Made by a program: the position numbers and the translations under genes
Source: Chloroflexota bacterium
Lineage (GTDB): Bacteria; Chloroflexota; Dehalococcoidia; SZUA-161; SpSt-899
NCBI GenBank assembly: GCA_018725425.1
Contig: QLUL01000080.1
Coordinates: 1-5,687, forward strand
DNA: 5,687 nucleotides
Direction of reading: 5' to 3'
The notes under the pieces: model-generated
The model's input: the letters and a program-made list of their open reading frames with translations, nothing else
What the model was told of the DNA's origin: nothing
Databases searched by the model: none
Shown here: positions 1-5,124 of the stretch, piece after piece
How positions within the stretch are numbered: the first letter of the stretch is position 1
Layout of the letters: every line of letters starts with the position of its first letter

Positions 1-56
1 ACGTAGAGGTTAACCGGCGTGCCGAAGGCACGTCCGAGTTGAACCGCCGGTTAGGC
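1..56 (-). repeat. attC site 1 (integron recombination site, truncated by window edge)
   Basis: Right-hand core GTTAGGC at 50-56 (R'' on the minus strand is GCCTAAC) is followed leftward by inner arms GTTCAAC and GTTAAC. Only the last two bases of the left core are inside the window. The central hairpin is perfect here (CGTGCC-GAA-GGCACG). The site is base-for-base the same as the one at 2643-2703 over the shared length. It closes the gene-less module at 57-185. Confidence 0.88.
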
Positions 57-185
57 GCTGTGGAGAAAAGTGCTGCAACCTTGGAGCGCTGCGGCGCTGC
101 CGGAGATTATGGCTGGGGCCTTGCAGGAAAGCAAGCTCGATGTGCCAGTCTCGTTTCACGAAGGTCGAGCAGCAGGCTAGGAACC
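57..185 (-). other. Conserved non-coding cassette module, copy 1 (short form)
   Basis: This stretch aligns with seven other modules in the window: an attC-proximal tail rich in GCTGC, the block GCCGGAGATTATGGC, the block GCAGGAAAGCAAG, and a distal GAGCAGCAGGC. No start codon with a ribosome binding site supports a protein. Reading frames that cross it continue into attC and are shadows. On the minus strand it contains a promoter-like pair. Its distal end stops near 185, where it joins a half attC instead of the usual cassette boundary. Confidence 0.75.
106..134 (-). promoter_or_regulatory. Putative promoter in module copy 1
   Basis: Minus-strand TTGCTT (134-129) and CATAAT (111-106) are separated by exactly 17 bp. 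The same pair at the same spacing is kept in the other modules. It would read leftward through attC 1 into whatever cassette lies beyond the window edge. Confidence 0.45.
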
Positions 186-189
186 TGTC

Positions 190-229
190 AGCCCTGCCGT
201 AGCGGGTCAGCTTGAGCGATGGGTTATCG
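190..229 (-). repeat. Half attC remnant of a divergent type
   Basis: Bases 199-226 closely match the right half of the divergent attC at 3414-3484 (shared run GAGCGATGGGTT preceded by a GGTC-containing arm). On the minus strand this would be R'' (AACCC side) and L'' of the attC of the 352-819 gene cassette. No convincing left arm or R' core is seen before the module sequence resumes near 185. The site therefore looks like a broken or recombined attC, probably not able to recombine. Confidence 0.45.
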
Positions 230-264
230 GAGTAATCCGGCCCGTCCGCGCCGCAAATAGTTCC

Positions 265-298
265 GAAGAAACAACTTTTCTTCATAACCAAAGGTTAT
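265..298 (-). terminator. Two abutting hairpins downstream of the 352-819 gene
   Basis: Two perfect inverted repeats touch each other: GAAGAAA-CAACT-TTTCTTC (265-283) and ATAACC-AAA-GGTTAT (284-298). They lie 54-87 nt after the stop codon of the minus-strand gene. Neither is GC-rich nor followed by a clear T tract, so factor-independent termination is doubtful. A role in mRNA stability or as a protein-binding site is equally possible. Confidence 0.3.
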
Positions 299-351
299 TA
301 TCTATGCGCCGCTTAAGGGTGTTTCTTGAGAGGTCACGCGGCAGGAAGGCA

Positions 352-819
352 TCAGGGCGCGCAGTCCAAGTTCATAGAGCTTGGCTTCTCGCCTGGGAAC
401 GACAGCAGTGCCTCACCCCGTTCGAAATGGATCGTGAGGGTTGTTCCCTTGGGGATTGGTTGATCGGGCGAGCCTTCCTGCCTAACTGCGCGAACGAGTT
501 CTCGCGTTCTCTGCTGCACTTCAAAGGTCAGACCCACGAACTCAATGGTGGACACACCAACTGCGACAGAAAGCCCGCCAGGGTTGGTGGGGTAGCGACA
601 TGACAGCGTTCCAACAGCCGAAGGATTCAGGAACTTGGGATGGGCTGGAAACTGCTTTCGGCAACTGGCCTCCACTATGGAGGTCTGAGAGAAGTGACGG
701 TCCTTCATCTCTTTGGCCATGCACTCCTCAAAGCTCCCGCTGCTGAGAAAGTACCAAAGCGCAGCCGCTGACAAGAGGGCAATCGAGGTTAAGGCGATTA
801 GAAGCTGGCGACTTTGCAT
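352..819 (-). CDS. Small membrane-anchored hypothetical protein
   Basis: The 155-residue product begins MQSRQLLIALTSIALL. It has one hydrophobic segment at about residues 5-26, which is either a signal anchor or an uncleaved signal peptide, so the rest is probably periplasmic. Four cysteines (33, 53, 74, 153) could form disulfides. A segment starting FEECMAKEMKD after the anchor resembles small anchored hypothetical proteins often found in integron cassettes (from memory, not searched). The frame stays open upstream to 1041, but that part translates attC and module sequence, so the start was placed at 819, just before the hydrophobic segment. No good Shine-Dalgarno sequence is visible. The gene lies directly after module copy 2, whose -10 element is degenerate. 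Function unknown. Confidence 0.7.
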   Translation of the reverse strand: MQSRQLLIALTSIALLSAAALWYFLSSGSFEECMAKEMKDRHFSQTSIVEASCRKQFPAHPKFLNPSAVGTLSCRYPTNPGGLSVAVGVSTIEFVGLTFEVQQRTRELVRAVRQEGSPDQPIPKGTTLTIHFERGEALLSFPGEKPSSMNLDCAP

Positions 820-828
820 GCGTGCGCT

Positions 829-1005
829 GGAGTGAAGGGTGGAGTGACCTTGGAACGCTGTGGCGCTGACAAGGATTTTTGCAGAGGTAGCGCAGGAAAG
901 CAAGCCCGAGGTGCGTGTTCCGTACCACGAAGGCCAAGCAGCAGGCCAGCAACCGGGTAGCGTCGCCGGAGCACGCGGAGGTGGAACAGCAGGAGCCAGA
1001 GTGAG
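829..1005 (-). other. Conserved cassette module, copy 2, acting as leader of the 352-819 gene
   Basis: The sequence starts with GCGCTGGAGTGAAGGGTG, the same run that follows attC at 1346. It continues with the tail, the GCAGGAAAGCAAG block and the GCAGCAGGCCAGCAACC block up to attC 2. Here, however, the tail is joined to the gene at 819 instead of to an attC. The block GAGATTATGGC seen in other copies is replaced by an unrelated AAGGATTTTTGC. No protein is supported. Confidence 0.72.
875..903 (-). promoter_or_regulatory. Degenerate copy of the module promoter
   Basis: Minus-strand TTGCTT (903-898) is followed after 17 bp by AAAAAT (880-875) where other modules have CATAAT. The spacing is kept although the surrounding sequence has changed. 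It would start transcription about 60 nt upstream of the 819 start codon. The -10 match is weak. Confidence 0.35.
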
Positions 1006-1066
1006 GCCTAACGTAGAGGTTAACCGGCGGGCCGAAGGCACGTCCGAGTTGAACCGCAGGTTAGGC
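1006..1066 (-). repeat. attC site 2
   Basis: Cores GCCTAAC (1006-1012) and GTTAGGC (1060-1066) flank inner arms GTTAACC and GTTGAACC. On the minus strand this is R''-L''-L'-R' with the extra base in L''. The central hairpin has one mismatch (GGGCC against GGCAC). Length is 61 bp. It ends the gene-less cassette at 1067-1286. Confidence 0.92.
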
Positions 1067-1286
1067 GCTGTGGGACAGGGTGCTGCGGCCTTGGGACGCT
1101 GCGGCGTTGCCGGAGATTATGGCTGGGGCCTTGCAGGAAAGCAAGCTCGATGTGCCTGTTCCGTTCCTCGAAGGCCGAGCAGCAGGCCAGCAACCGGCGC
1201 TGAGTGCCCGAACCGAACCCAGATGGGCAAGCAGCAGAGCAGCGTCGCCGGAGTGCGAGGGTGTGGTACGTGGAAGTAAAACCGAG
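1067..1286 (-). other. Gene-less integron cassette, module copy 3 (long form)
   Basis: The stretch lies between two intact attC sites and consists only of the conserved module. It carries the longer version of the distal part, with GCAGCAGGCCAGCAACC at 1179-1195 and a decayed second copy from about 1231. Frames that cross it either start inside attC or lack ribosome binding sites, so no gene is called. It carries the promoter-like pair. Confidence 0.78.
1116..1144 (-). promoter_or_regulatory. Putative promoter in module copy 3
   Basis: Minus-strand TTGCTT (1144-1139), 17 bp, CATAAT (1121-1116). Transcripts would run through attC 2 into the module and gene at 352-819, possibly compensating for the weak promoter there. 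Confidence 0.45.
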
Positions 1287-1347
1287 GCCTAACGTTGAGG
1301 TTAACCGGCGGGCCGAAGGCACGTCCGGGTTGAACCGCAGGTTAGGC
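1287..1347 (-). repeat. attC site 3
   Basis: Cores GCCTAAC (1287-1293) and GTTAGGC (1341-1347), 61 bp. It differs from the consensus at two places (CGTTGAGG for CGTAGAGG and CCGGGTTG for CCGAGTTG). These are outside the cores. Confidence 0.92.
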
Positions 1348-1517
1348 GCTGGAGTGAAGGGTGACTGGGCCTTGGATTGCTGCGGCGCTGCCGGAGATTA
1401 TGGCTGGGGCGGTGGAGGAAAGCAAGCGCGATGCACCTGTTTCGTCTCACGAAGGCCGAGCAGTAGGACAGCAGCTTGGTGGCGCAGCCGGATCGTGAGG
1501 GCGTGAAGCGCCGAAAT
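1348..1517 (-). other. Gene-less integron cassette, module copy 4 (short form)
   Basis: Conserved module between attC 3 and the candidate degenerate attC at 1518-1591. It has one copy of the GCAGYAGG block and a spacer between the promoter elements that differs from the other copies (GGTGGA instead of CCTTGCA). No protein-coding evidence. Confidence 0.72.
1397..1425 (-). promoter_or_regulatory. Putative promoter in module copy 4
   Basis: Minus-strand TTGCTT (1425-1420), 17 bp, CATAAT (1402-1397). Both hexamers are unchanged while part of the spacer has drifted, which supports selection on the hexamers. Confidence 0.45.
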
Positions 1518-1591
1518 GCCATATGTTTGTCCGGGATGCGACAGCTATACAGCCGCATGCCGGAGTTCTCCGGTGCAACGAAGGGTTTGGC
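1518..1591 (-). repeat. Candidate degenerate attC of the membrane-protein cassette
   Basis: Located 30 bp after the stop of the 1621-2337 gene, where an attC is expected. Outer segments GCCATAT (1518-1524) and GTTTGGC (1585-1591) are largely complementary, with inner arms TTGTCCGG and CCGGTGCAA and a central GATGCG...CGCAT stem. The right half resembles the divergent attC at 3414-3484 (CCGG..GAGCGATGGGTTGGC pattern). The R' core reads ATATGGC on the minus strand instead of GTTRRRY, so activity is doubtful. Confidence 0.45.
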
Positions 1592-1620
1592 GTCATTCGT
1601 GATATGAGGAATGCATTTCA

Positions 1621-2337
1621 TCATGAAAACCACGATAGTGCAAGGCTTGTGACGATAGAAACCGCAAACCCAGCAATTAATACTGTGCGGGTAACCTCGG
1701 AGGACGTATGCCGAAGTTCACCTTGGCCGATCGCAAATGTGCCTATTGGGAAATATCTGTCTCTAACATAGTTCAGTACAAATCCGGCAGCGAGAGGCGC
1801 AAAGCCGATCGCGATGAAACTCAGAACGTCTTCAGCAGTTGTTGGCCCACTAGCGGAAAACGTAATCACCTTGTCGCCGGCCAAAGCTAGCGCAATTATA
1901 ATAACGGCCAACTGTGTTCCAAGCCAGCCAACAAGGACCAACCAGTACCAATCGGCGCGTGCAACCCATGAGTACCACGGTCGCAGAGAATCCACACAGT
2001 CGGTGGCAAGATCACTGAGAGGGATGGCATTTTCCTCGTTTGCATCTAATGATATTCGTACATTGAATCTGCGTTCGTTGCTAAGAGAGAGCGAAAATCG
2101 CTGATCACTTTCCGAATCTCGGCCTGTAATATTTAATTCTAGAATCGTTGCGCGACTGGGATTGCCGAAATCCTTGAGTTCCTGCAAGGATGCGAAATCA
2201 CGGGTCAATTTGTCGGAGCACTTCGCAGAGACGGAAACCTTCGGCATGCGTGCTGAGACAGAGGAATGGAGTTGTTCGAGTGATGCCCAGTTCAGCACAA
2301 AAGCGCGGGTTTCAAGGGTCGAGCGACTGAGTTTCAT
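1621..2337 (-). CDS. Hypothetical membrane protein with three predicted transmembrane segments
   Basis: The product has 238 residues. Residues 1-125 form a hydrophilic, probably cytosolic domain that I do not recognise. Hydrophobic segments lie at about 131-153, 170-190 and 216-235. Between the last two is a polar stretch containing RDRYFPIGTFAIGQGE. The start at 2337 lies only 14 bp from the attC core at 2352, so the cassette has no room for a promoter. No strong Shine-Dalgarno sequence precedes this start, and M31 is an alternative. The gene is visibly richer in A and T than the flanking modules, in line with separate acquisition. Expression probably depends on the gene-less cassette just upstream. 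Function unknown; a membrane effector is only speculation. Confidence 0.75.
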   Translation of the reverse strand: MKLSRSTLETRAFVLNWASLEQLHSSVSARMPKVSVSAKCSDKLTRDFASLQELKDFGNPSRATILELNITGRDSESDQRFSLSLSNERRFNVRISLDANEENAIPLSDLATDCVDSLRPWYSWVARADWYWLVLVGWLGTQLAVIIIALALAGDKVITFSASGPTTAEDVLSFIAIGFAPLAAGFVLNYVRDRYFPIGTFAIGQGELRHTSSEVTRTVLIAGFAVSIVTSLALSWFS

Positions 2338-2351
2338 GTGTGGATTTTCAC

Positions 2352-2412
2352 GCCTAACGTAGAGGTTAACCGGCGGGCCGAAGGCACGTCCGAGTTGAAC
2401 CGCAGGTTAGGC
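2352..2412 (-). repeat. attC site 4
   Basis: Cores GCCTAAC (2352-2358) and GTTAGGC (2406-2412), 61 bp, consensus inner arms. It separates the promoter-bearing gene-less cassette 2413-2642 from the membrane-protein gene, so it would lie in the 5' leader of that gene's transcript. Confidence 0.92.
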
Positions 2413-2642
2413 GCTGTGGGGAAGGGTGCTGCGGCCTTGGAACGCTGCGGCGCTGCCGGAGATTATGGCAGGGGCTTTGCAGGACGGCAAGCGCGGTGTG
2501 CCGGGTGGTGGACAGACCGGGGGGCAGCAGGCCAGCAACCGGCGCTGAGTGCCAGAACCGCACCAGATGGCCAAGCAGCAGGCCAGCAACCAAGCAGCGC
2601 AGCCGGAGACCGAGGAGGTGGAACGGCAGAGGCCAAACCGAG
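2413..2642 (-). other. Gene-less integron cassette, module copy 5 (long form)
   Basis: Complete cassette made only of the conserved module. The block GCAGCAGGCCAGCAACC occurs twice exactly (2524-2540 and 2575-2591), 51 bp apart. No credible gene is present. It immediately precedes the membrane-protein cassette. Confidence 0.78.
2462..2490 (-). promoter_or_regulatory. Putative promoter in module copy 5, upstream of the membrane-protein gene
   Basis: Minus-strand TTGCCG (2490-2485), 17 bp, CATAAT (2467-2462). A transcript starting near 2455 would cross attC 4 and reach the 2337 start codon after roughly 120 nt. This is the nearest promoter candidate for that gene. Confidence 0.5.
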
Positions 2643-2703
2643 GCCTAACGTAGAGGTTAACCGGCGTGCCGAAGGCACGTCCGAGTTGAACCGCCGGTTA
2701 GGC
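2643..2703 (-). repeat. attC site 5 (of the hicBA cassette)
   Basis: Cores GCCTAAC (2643-2649) and GTTAGGC (2697-2703), 61 bp, perfect central hairpin. It is identical to attC 1 over the shared bases, including the first bases beyond the core. Confidence 0.92.
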
Positions 2704-2758
2704 GCTGTGGAGAAGGGAGATGCGGCCTTGGAACGCTGCGGCGCTGCCGGAGCGCAAG
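2704..2758 (-). other. Module tail between hicA and its attC
   Basis: This segment is the attC-proximal tail of the conserved module and ends at GCCGGAG, exactly where other copies continue with ATTATGGC. Instead, hicA begins (its stop codon is 3 bp away). The tail thus occurs downstream of hicA, while a shortened relative of it precedes hicB. Confidence 0.7.
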
Positions 2759-2761
2759 GGA

Positions 2762-2974
2762 CTACAGGTCTTTCGGCTCAAGACCGGTATGCTTGGCGAT
2801 TCGCGCAAGCATACGAGGCCCAAGTTCTTCACCATCGTGGAAGGCGAACACAAAGTCGCCCCAGCCTTCACGTGACAGGGTCCTGTGCGAGCCAGTTTGC
2901 CGCTTCGTTCTCCAGCCGAGTTTCAGCAGGGCCGTGAGGACACGCCTTGCCTTGGCCGATGGCCATTGACTCAT
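2762..2974 (-). CDS. hicA: HicA-family mRNA interferase toxin
   Basis: HicA toxins are small double-stranded-RNA-binding-fold ribonucleases that cut mRNA and are neutralised by HicB. The 70-residue product fits the usual size. The segment ARRVLTALLKLGWRTKRQTGSH matches the family layout: a helix, then G-W, then the G-S-H motif, with H30 as the expected catalytic histidine. It is followed by strand RTLSREG and the C-terminal helix LARIAKHTGL. The start codon overlaps the hicB stop by 4 nt (ATGA), pointing to translational coupling. The order here is antitoxin first, the less common arrangement for hic loci. The coding region appears complete, and toxicity is inferred from the family. Confidence 0.88.
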   Translation of the reverse strand: MSQWPSAKARRVLTALLKLGWRTKRQTGSHRTLSREGWGDFVFAFHDGEELGPRMLARIAKHTGLEPKDL

Positions 2975-3180
2975 GCAGCGGCGGGAAGCGAAATGTTGAT
3001 GGCGATCGGTCGGATTTCCCCATGTTCCAGCTGTTCGGCCAGCGCACGAAGGGCTAGCACTTCAGCTTTAGCCATTGCTTCGTCTTGCGTGTCTGCGTAC
3101 GCTAGTGCGCCCGGCAACTCCAGCACCTCGGCTAGCCATCGGCCGTCGGCTTCTTGCTCGCATTCAAGCGTGAAATTCAT
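2971..3180 (-). CDS. hicB: HicB-family antitoxin (short form)
   Basis: HicB binds and inhibits HicA. The 69-residue product has the HicB partial RNase H-like fold: strand MNFTLECEQEADGRWLAEV, the LPG motif at residues 22-24, then the DTQDEAMAKAEVLALRALAE helix. It stops after a final strand (IAINISL) with no C-terminal DNA-binding domain, so autoregulation by HicB alone is uncertain. A strong AGGAGG (3192-3187) sits 6 nt before the ATG at 3180 and decides the start. The module promoter at 3246-3274 lies about 60-90 bp upstream, so this cassette carries its own expression signals, as expected for a stabilising toxin-antitoxin cassette. Confidence 0.88.
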   Translation of the reverse strand: MNFTLECEQEADGRWLAEVLELPGALAYADTQDEAMAKAEVLALRALAEQLEHGEIRPIAINISLPAAA

Positions 3181-3186
3181 GTGTGA

Positions 3187-3192
3187 CCTCCT
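3187..3192 (-). promoter_or_regulatory. Strong ribosome binding site of hicB
   Basis: AGGAGG on the minus strand, 6 nt before the ATG at 3180. It is the best Shine-Dalgarno sequence in the window and contrasts with the weak sites of the 352-819 and 1621-2337 genes. Confidence 0.85.
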
Positions 3193-3212
3193 CGGTGAAG
3201 CGAAAGTGTAGC

Positions 3213-3413
3213 GCGAGTTGGCGTGCTGCCTCGGCCATGCCGGGGATTATGGCCGGGGCTGTGCAGGAAAGCAAGCTTGATGCGCCTGTTCCGCTCCACG
3301 AAGGCCAAGCAGCAGGCCAGCAACAGGGCACTGCCGAAGCGCGAGGGCGTGGAGTGCGGAAGCCGAGTAGCGTCACCGAAGCCCAAGGCGGTGGAGCGCC
3401 GACACCCAACTGA
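3213..3413 (-). other. Conserved cassette module, copy 6, leader of hicBA
   Basis: It contains the GGATTATGGC, GCAGGAAAGCAAG and GAAGGCCAAGCAGCAGGCCAGCAAC blocks of the module family, in the short form. The attC-proximal tail is shortened and merges into the hicB leader. It joins the divergent attC at 3414 on the other side. No protein-coding evidence. Confidence 0.72.
3246..3274 (-). promoter_or_regulatory. Putative hicBA promoter in module copy 6
   Basis: Minus-strand TTGCTT (3274-3269), 17 bp, CATAAT (3251-3246). A start near 3239 gives a leader of about 60 nt ending in the AGGAGG ribosome binding site of hicB. This is the clearest case linking the module to expression of a recognisable gene. 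Confidence 0.55.
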
Positions 3414-3484
3414 GGCCTACGTTCAAGCTAACCGGCCTGCGGAGGCATGCACCGTAGCTGGTCCGGTTGAGCGATGGGTTGGCC
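3414..3484 (-). repeat. Divergent attC of the parA-HEPN cassette, with altered R' core
   Basis: The 71-bp palindromic site has outer segments GGCCTAC (3414-3420) and GTTGGCC (3478-3484), and inner arms GCTAACCGGCC and GGTCCGGTTGAGC. The right-hand inner arm (minus-strand L'') has the single extra base typical of attC. The R' core on the minus strand reads CGTAGGCC, where the other sites read CGTTAGGCC; one T is missing at the GTT triplet where the integrase cuts. The inner sequence is unlike the 61-bp sites. The stop codon of the HEPN gene lies inside the site. Confidence 0.7.
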
Positions 3485-4094
3485 CACATCGCGTCAATGC
3501 GTAAATGGCTTCACCCACTTTTCGAAGAAGTGTCGCCACACTTTCTACCTCGCTGCGACTGATCTGCCGCTTCGTCTCGCTGACTGGGTCAATGTCCGCC
3601 TCGTGAACAATCGAATTTCTCCTCGTAGAGATTACCTTGAGTGTGGTGCGCGTGACTTTCTGGTCGGCTCCAATTGCGGTAGCAATCTTCTGCCATTTTT
3701 GACTTTCATCCCAGATGTATGCGAGGCCATCGGACACCTTGTCCGGATCCTGAAATGACAGAATCTTCAGTTTTGATCGTATCGTTTGCTCGAATATTAC
3801 CTCGGGTGGCGGTGTAGTCGACGTAATTAGCTGCTGTACGACATACATGGGAATAGGTTCTGCCAGATATTTAGGCGTCGGCTGACGCGCGCCTGTATAG
3901 ATTTCTAGCATTCCTTGACGAACAACATCGTGAATCAGTTTGTCGAACGCGCTGACCACGTAGACGAACTTCGAGCGGAGCAGGTCGTCAAAGCTCAAAG
4001 CTTCGCCCATGCTCCCAGAAAGGTAGTCATAAAGGGCGGTCAGGGTGTCCGCATCCACCATATTGGCGCGGAATACGGCTAGTGCGTCAGGCAT
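3423..4094 (-). CDS. HEPN-domain protein (RiboL-PSP-HEPN-like), putative RNase
   Basis: HEPN proteins are all-helical and often act as metal-independent RNases that need a dimer and an R-x4-6-H motif. The 223-residue product has R159-N-S-I-V-H164 followed by EADID, which fits the motif and its usual acidic followers. Residues 41-62 (SKFVYVVSAFDKLIHDVV...) match the N-terminal helix of the RiboL-PSP-HEPN/MAE_28990-type group, with the D of the SAFDKLIHD segment. The start at 4094 overlaps the ATPase stop by 8 nt (ATGCCTGA), so translation is probably coupled. The last 20 or so residues (from about C203) are translated attC and probably not part of the fold. Target RNA unknown. Domain recognition is good, and the toxin/defence role is inferred. 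Confidence 0.82.
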   Translation of the reverse strand: MPDALAVFRANMVDADTLTALYDYLSGSMGEALSFDDLLRSKFVYVVSAFDKLIHDVVRQGMLEIYTGARQPTPKYLAEPIPMYVVQQLITSTTPPPEVIFEQTIRSKLKILSFQDPDKVSDGLAYIWDESQKWQKIATAIGADQKVTRTTLKVISTRRNSIVHEADIDPVSETKRQISRSEVESVATLLRKVGEAIYALTRCGPTHRSTGPATVHASAGRLA

Positions 4095-5118
4095 TGTTCA
4101 ACATTACCGCTAGTTCATCTGCAACTGCTTCAAGTTGTCCCTTCAGCTGATCTCGCTTTGTTCTCATGCCATCAAGTACTGGACCAGTTTCTGCTATCTC
4201 GTCATCGGTCAAGTCGAAAACGGGCACGCCAGCGCTGTTAGCCTTTGGTAAAAGGCCGCCAAAGTCCGGTATTTCTGCTAGGCAGAATCCGCTCTCCAAG
4301 AGTGCCGGTGGGTAAGCTGCATCGGCAAAGGTCATTCCGGCTTTGCGAAGTGCAGGCAGTAGGTTATTCGAAATTCGAGCCTTGATCTCATCAATGTTGT
4401 CCCGATATGGTCTTGCCGCCTTACCGTTTCGTACATTGAAGCGTTGAATAAACGAGCCGCCAAACTTAGGGATTCCGTGTCGTAACGGATAAGCAGACTC
4501 AGCAAACGCGTCTATCGCAGTAGCTTTCCAAGCTGCCCAGCGAGGAAGTATTGATTTTAGTGTGTCGATCGCCATGATCGAAAATGGGTCCGGATTTGTA
4601 GGGATGGCAAATACGTCGCTGTTCAGGAATAGATTTTGATTTATCGCACTTAGGCCTGGATTCAGGTCGATCAGCGTGTAGTCAATCTGATATTTTTCTT
4701 CCGAGAGTCGAACAAGTTCATGTAGCGCTCCAGGAAGATTCTGTAAAGTCGTGATCGCATTATTTGAGTTCTGAGCGAAAGTAAGTGCTGCATCATACTC
4801 AGAAAGATTTGCGTGCCCAGGCAGCAGGAACAAATTGGGTGCACGGGCCGTTGACGGACAGTTGATGGCGGAAATAGGAATAGGCTTTCCTCCAAATGCG
4901 GGGCTGACACCATCCTTTATGTTGTCAGTCCTGGTTGCCTCATCAAGGTAGTACTTTTCGAAGTCATCGCGAAGAAGAAGGCTTGTGAGGTTGCACTGTG
5001 GATCGGCATCAACCAATAGAACTTTGTGCTTTGCTGCGAGCATCCATCCGAGGTTGTACACGGTGGTTGTCTTGCTCACTCCGCCTTTGTGATTAAAGAG
5101 GACTAGTCGCTTTGGCAT
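4087..5118 (-). CDS. ParA/MinD-superfamily ATPase (AAA_31-like), orphan
   Basis: ParA-type ATPases form ATP-dependent sandwich dimers and act in partitioning, positioning or regulation. The 343-residue product has a deviant Walker A, KGGVSKTT (residues 11-18), with the signature lysine K11 and a Ser at the usually Gly position 15. Walker A' is VDADPQCNLT (36-45) and the Walker B-like segment is YTLIDLNPG (147-155, D151), followed by IPTNPDPFSI. A 200-320 region is longer than in plasmid ParA, and the C-terminus (about 315-340) is probably a coiled coil. AAGGA lies 6 nt before the ATG at 5118, 20 bp from the attC core, leaving no room for a promoter. There is no ParB or centromere-like repeat, and the only partner is the overlapping HEPN gene. 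This argues against a partition role and for a sensor or regulator of the RNase. Confidence 0.85.
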   Translation of the reverse strand: MPKRLVLFNHKGGVSKTTTVYNLGWMLAAKHKVLLVDADPQCNLTSLLLRDDFEKYYLDEATRTDNIKDGVSPAFGGKPIPISAINCPSTARAPNLFLLPGHANLSEYDAALTFAQNSNNAITTLQNLPGALHELVRLSEEKYQIDYTLIDLNPGLSAINQNLFLNSDVFAIPTNPDPFSIMAIDTLKSILPRWAAWKATAIDAFAESAYPLRHGIPKFGGSFIQRFNVRNGKAARPYRDNIDEIKARISNNLLPALRKAGMTFADAAYPPALLESGFCLAEIPDFGGLLPKANSAGVPVFDLTDDEIAETGPVLDGMRTKRDQLKGQLEAVADELAVMLNNA

Positions 5119-5124
5119 TGGAGA

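Noticed and set aside
10..291. Minus-strand frame with a module-wide peptide (LAFLQGPSHNLRQRR) kept open in several copies
   Set aside because: The frame stays open through several modules and into attC, but start codons differ between copies, no ribosome binding site fits, and several differences between copies change the amino acid. Shared ancestry and high GC content are enough to explain it. Small-protein detection by ribosome profiling would overturn this.
304..603. Plus-strand open frame of 99 codons
   Set aside because: It lies antisense to the 352-819 gene, has no recognisable domain or membrane segment, and opposes the cassette polarity.
352..1041. 229-residue version of the small anchored protein
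   Set aside because: The first 74 residues are translated attC and module sequence. The hydrophobic anchor begins right after the internal start at 819.
860..1506. Several overlapping plus-strand frames with the recurring peptide NVEVNRRAEGTSELNRRLGA
   Set aside because: That peptide is simply attC read on the plus strand, and the rest is module sequence. They lack ribosome binding sites and change frame between copies.
1523..2362. Plus-strand frames within the membrane-protein gene
   Set aside because: They are fragments antisense to one long minus-strand frame with coherent transmembrane segments.
2338..2937. Plus-strand open frame of 199 codons
   Set aside because: It runs through two attC sites and a module and then antisense to hicA. 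High GC content explains its length.
4087..5118. Plasmid partition locus
   Set aside because: There is no ParB gene and no iterated centromere-like repeats nearby. The gene is enclosed in a cassette with an overlapping HEPN gene.
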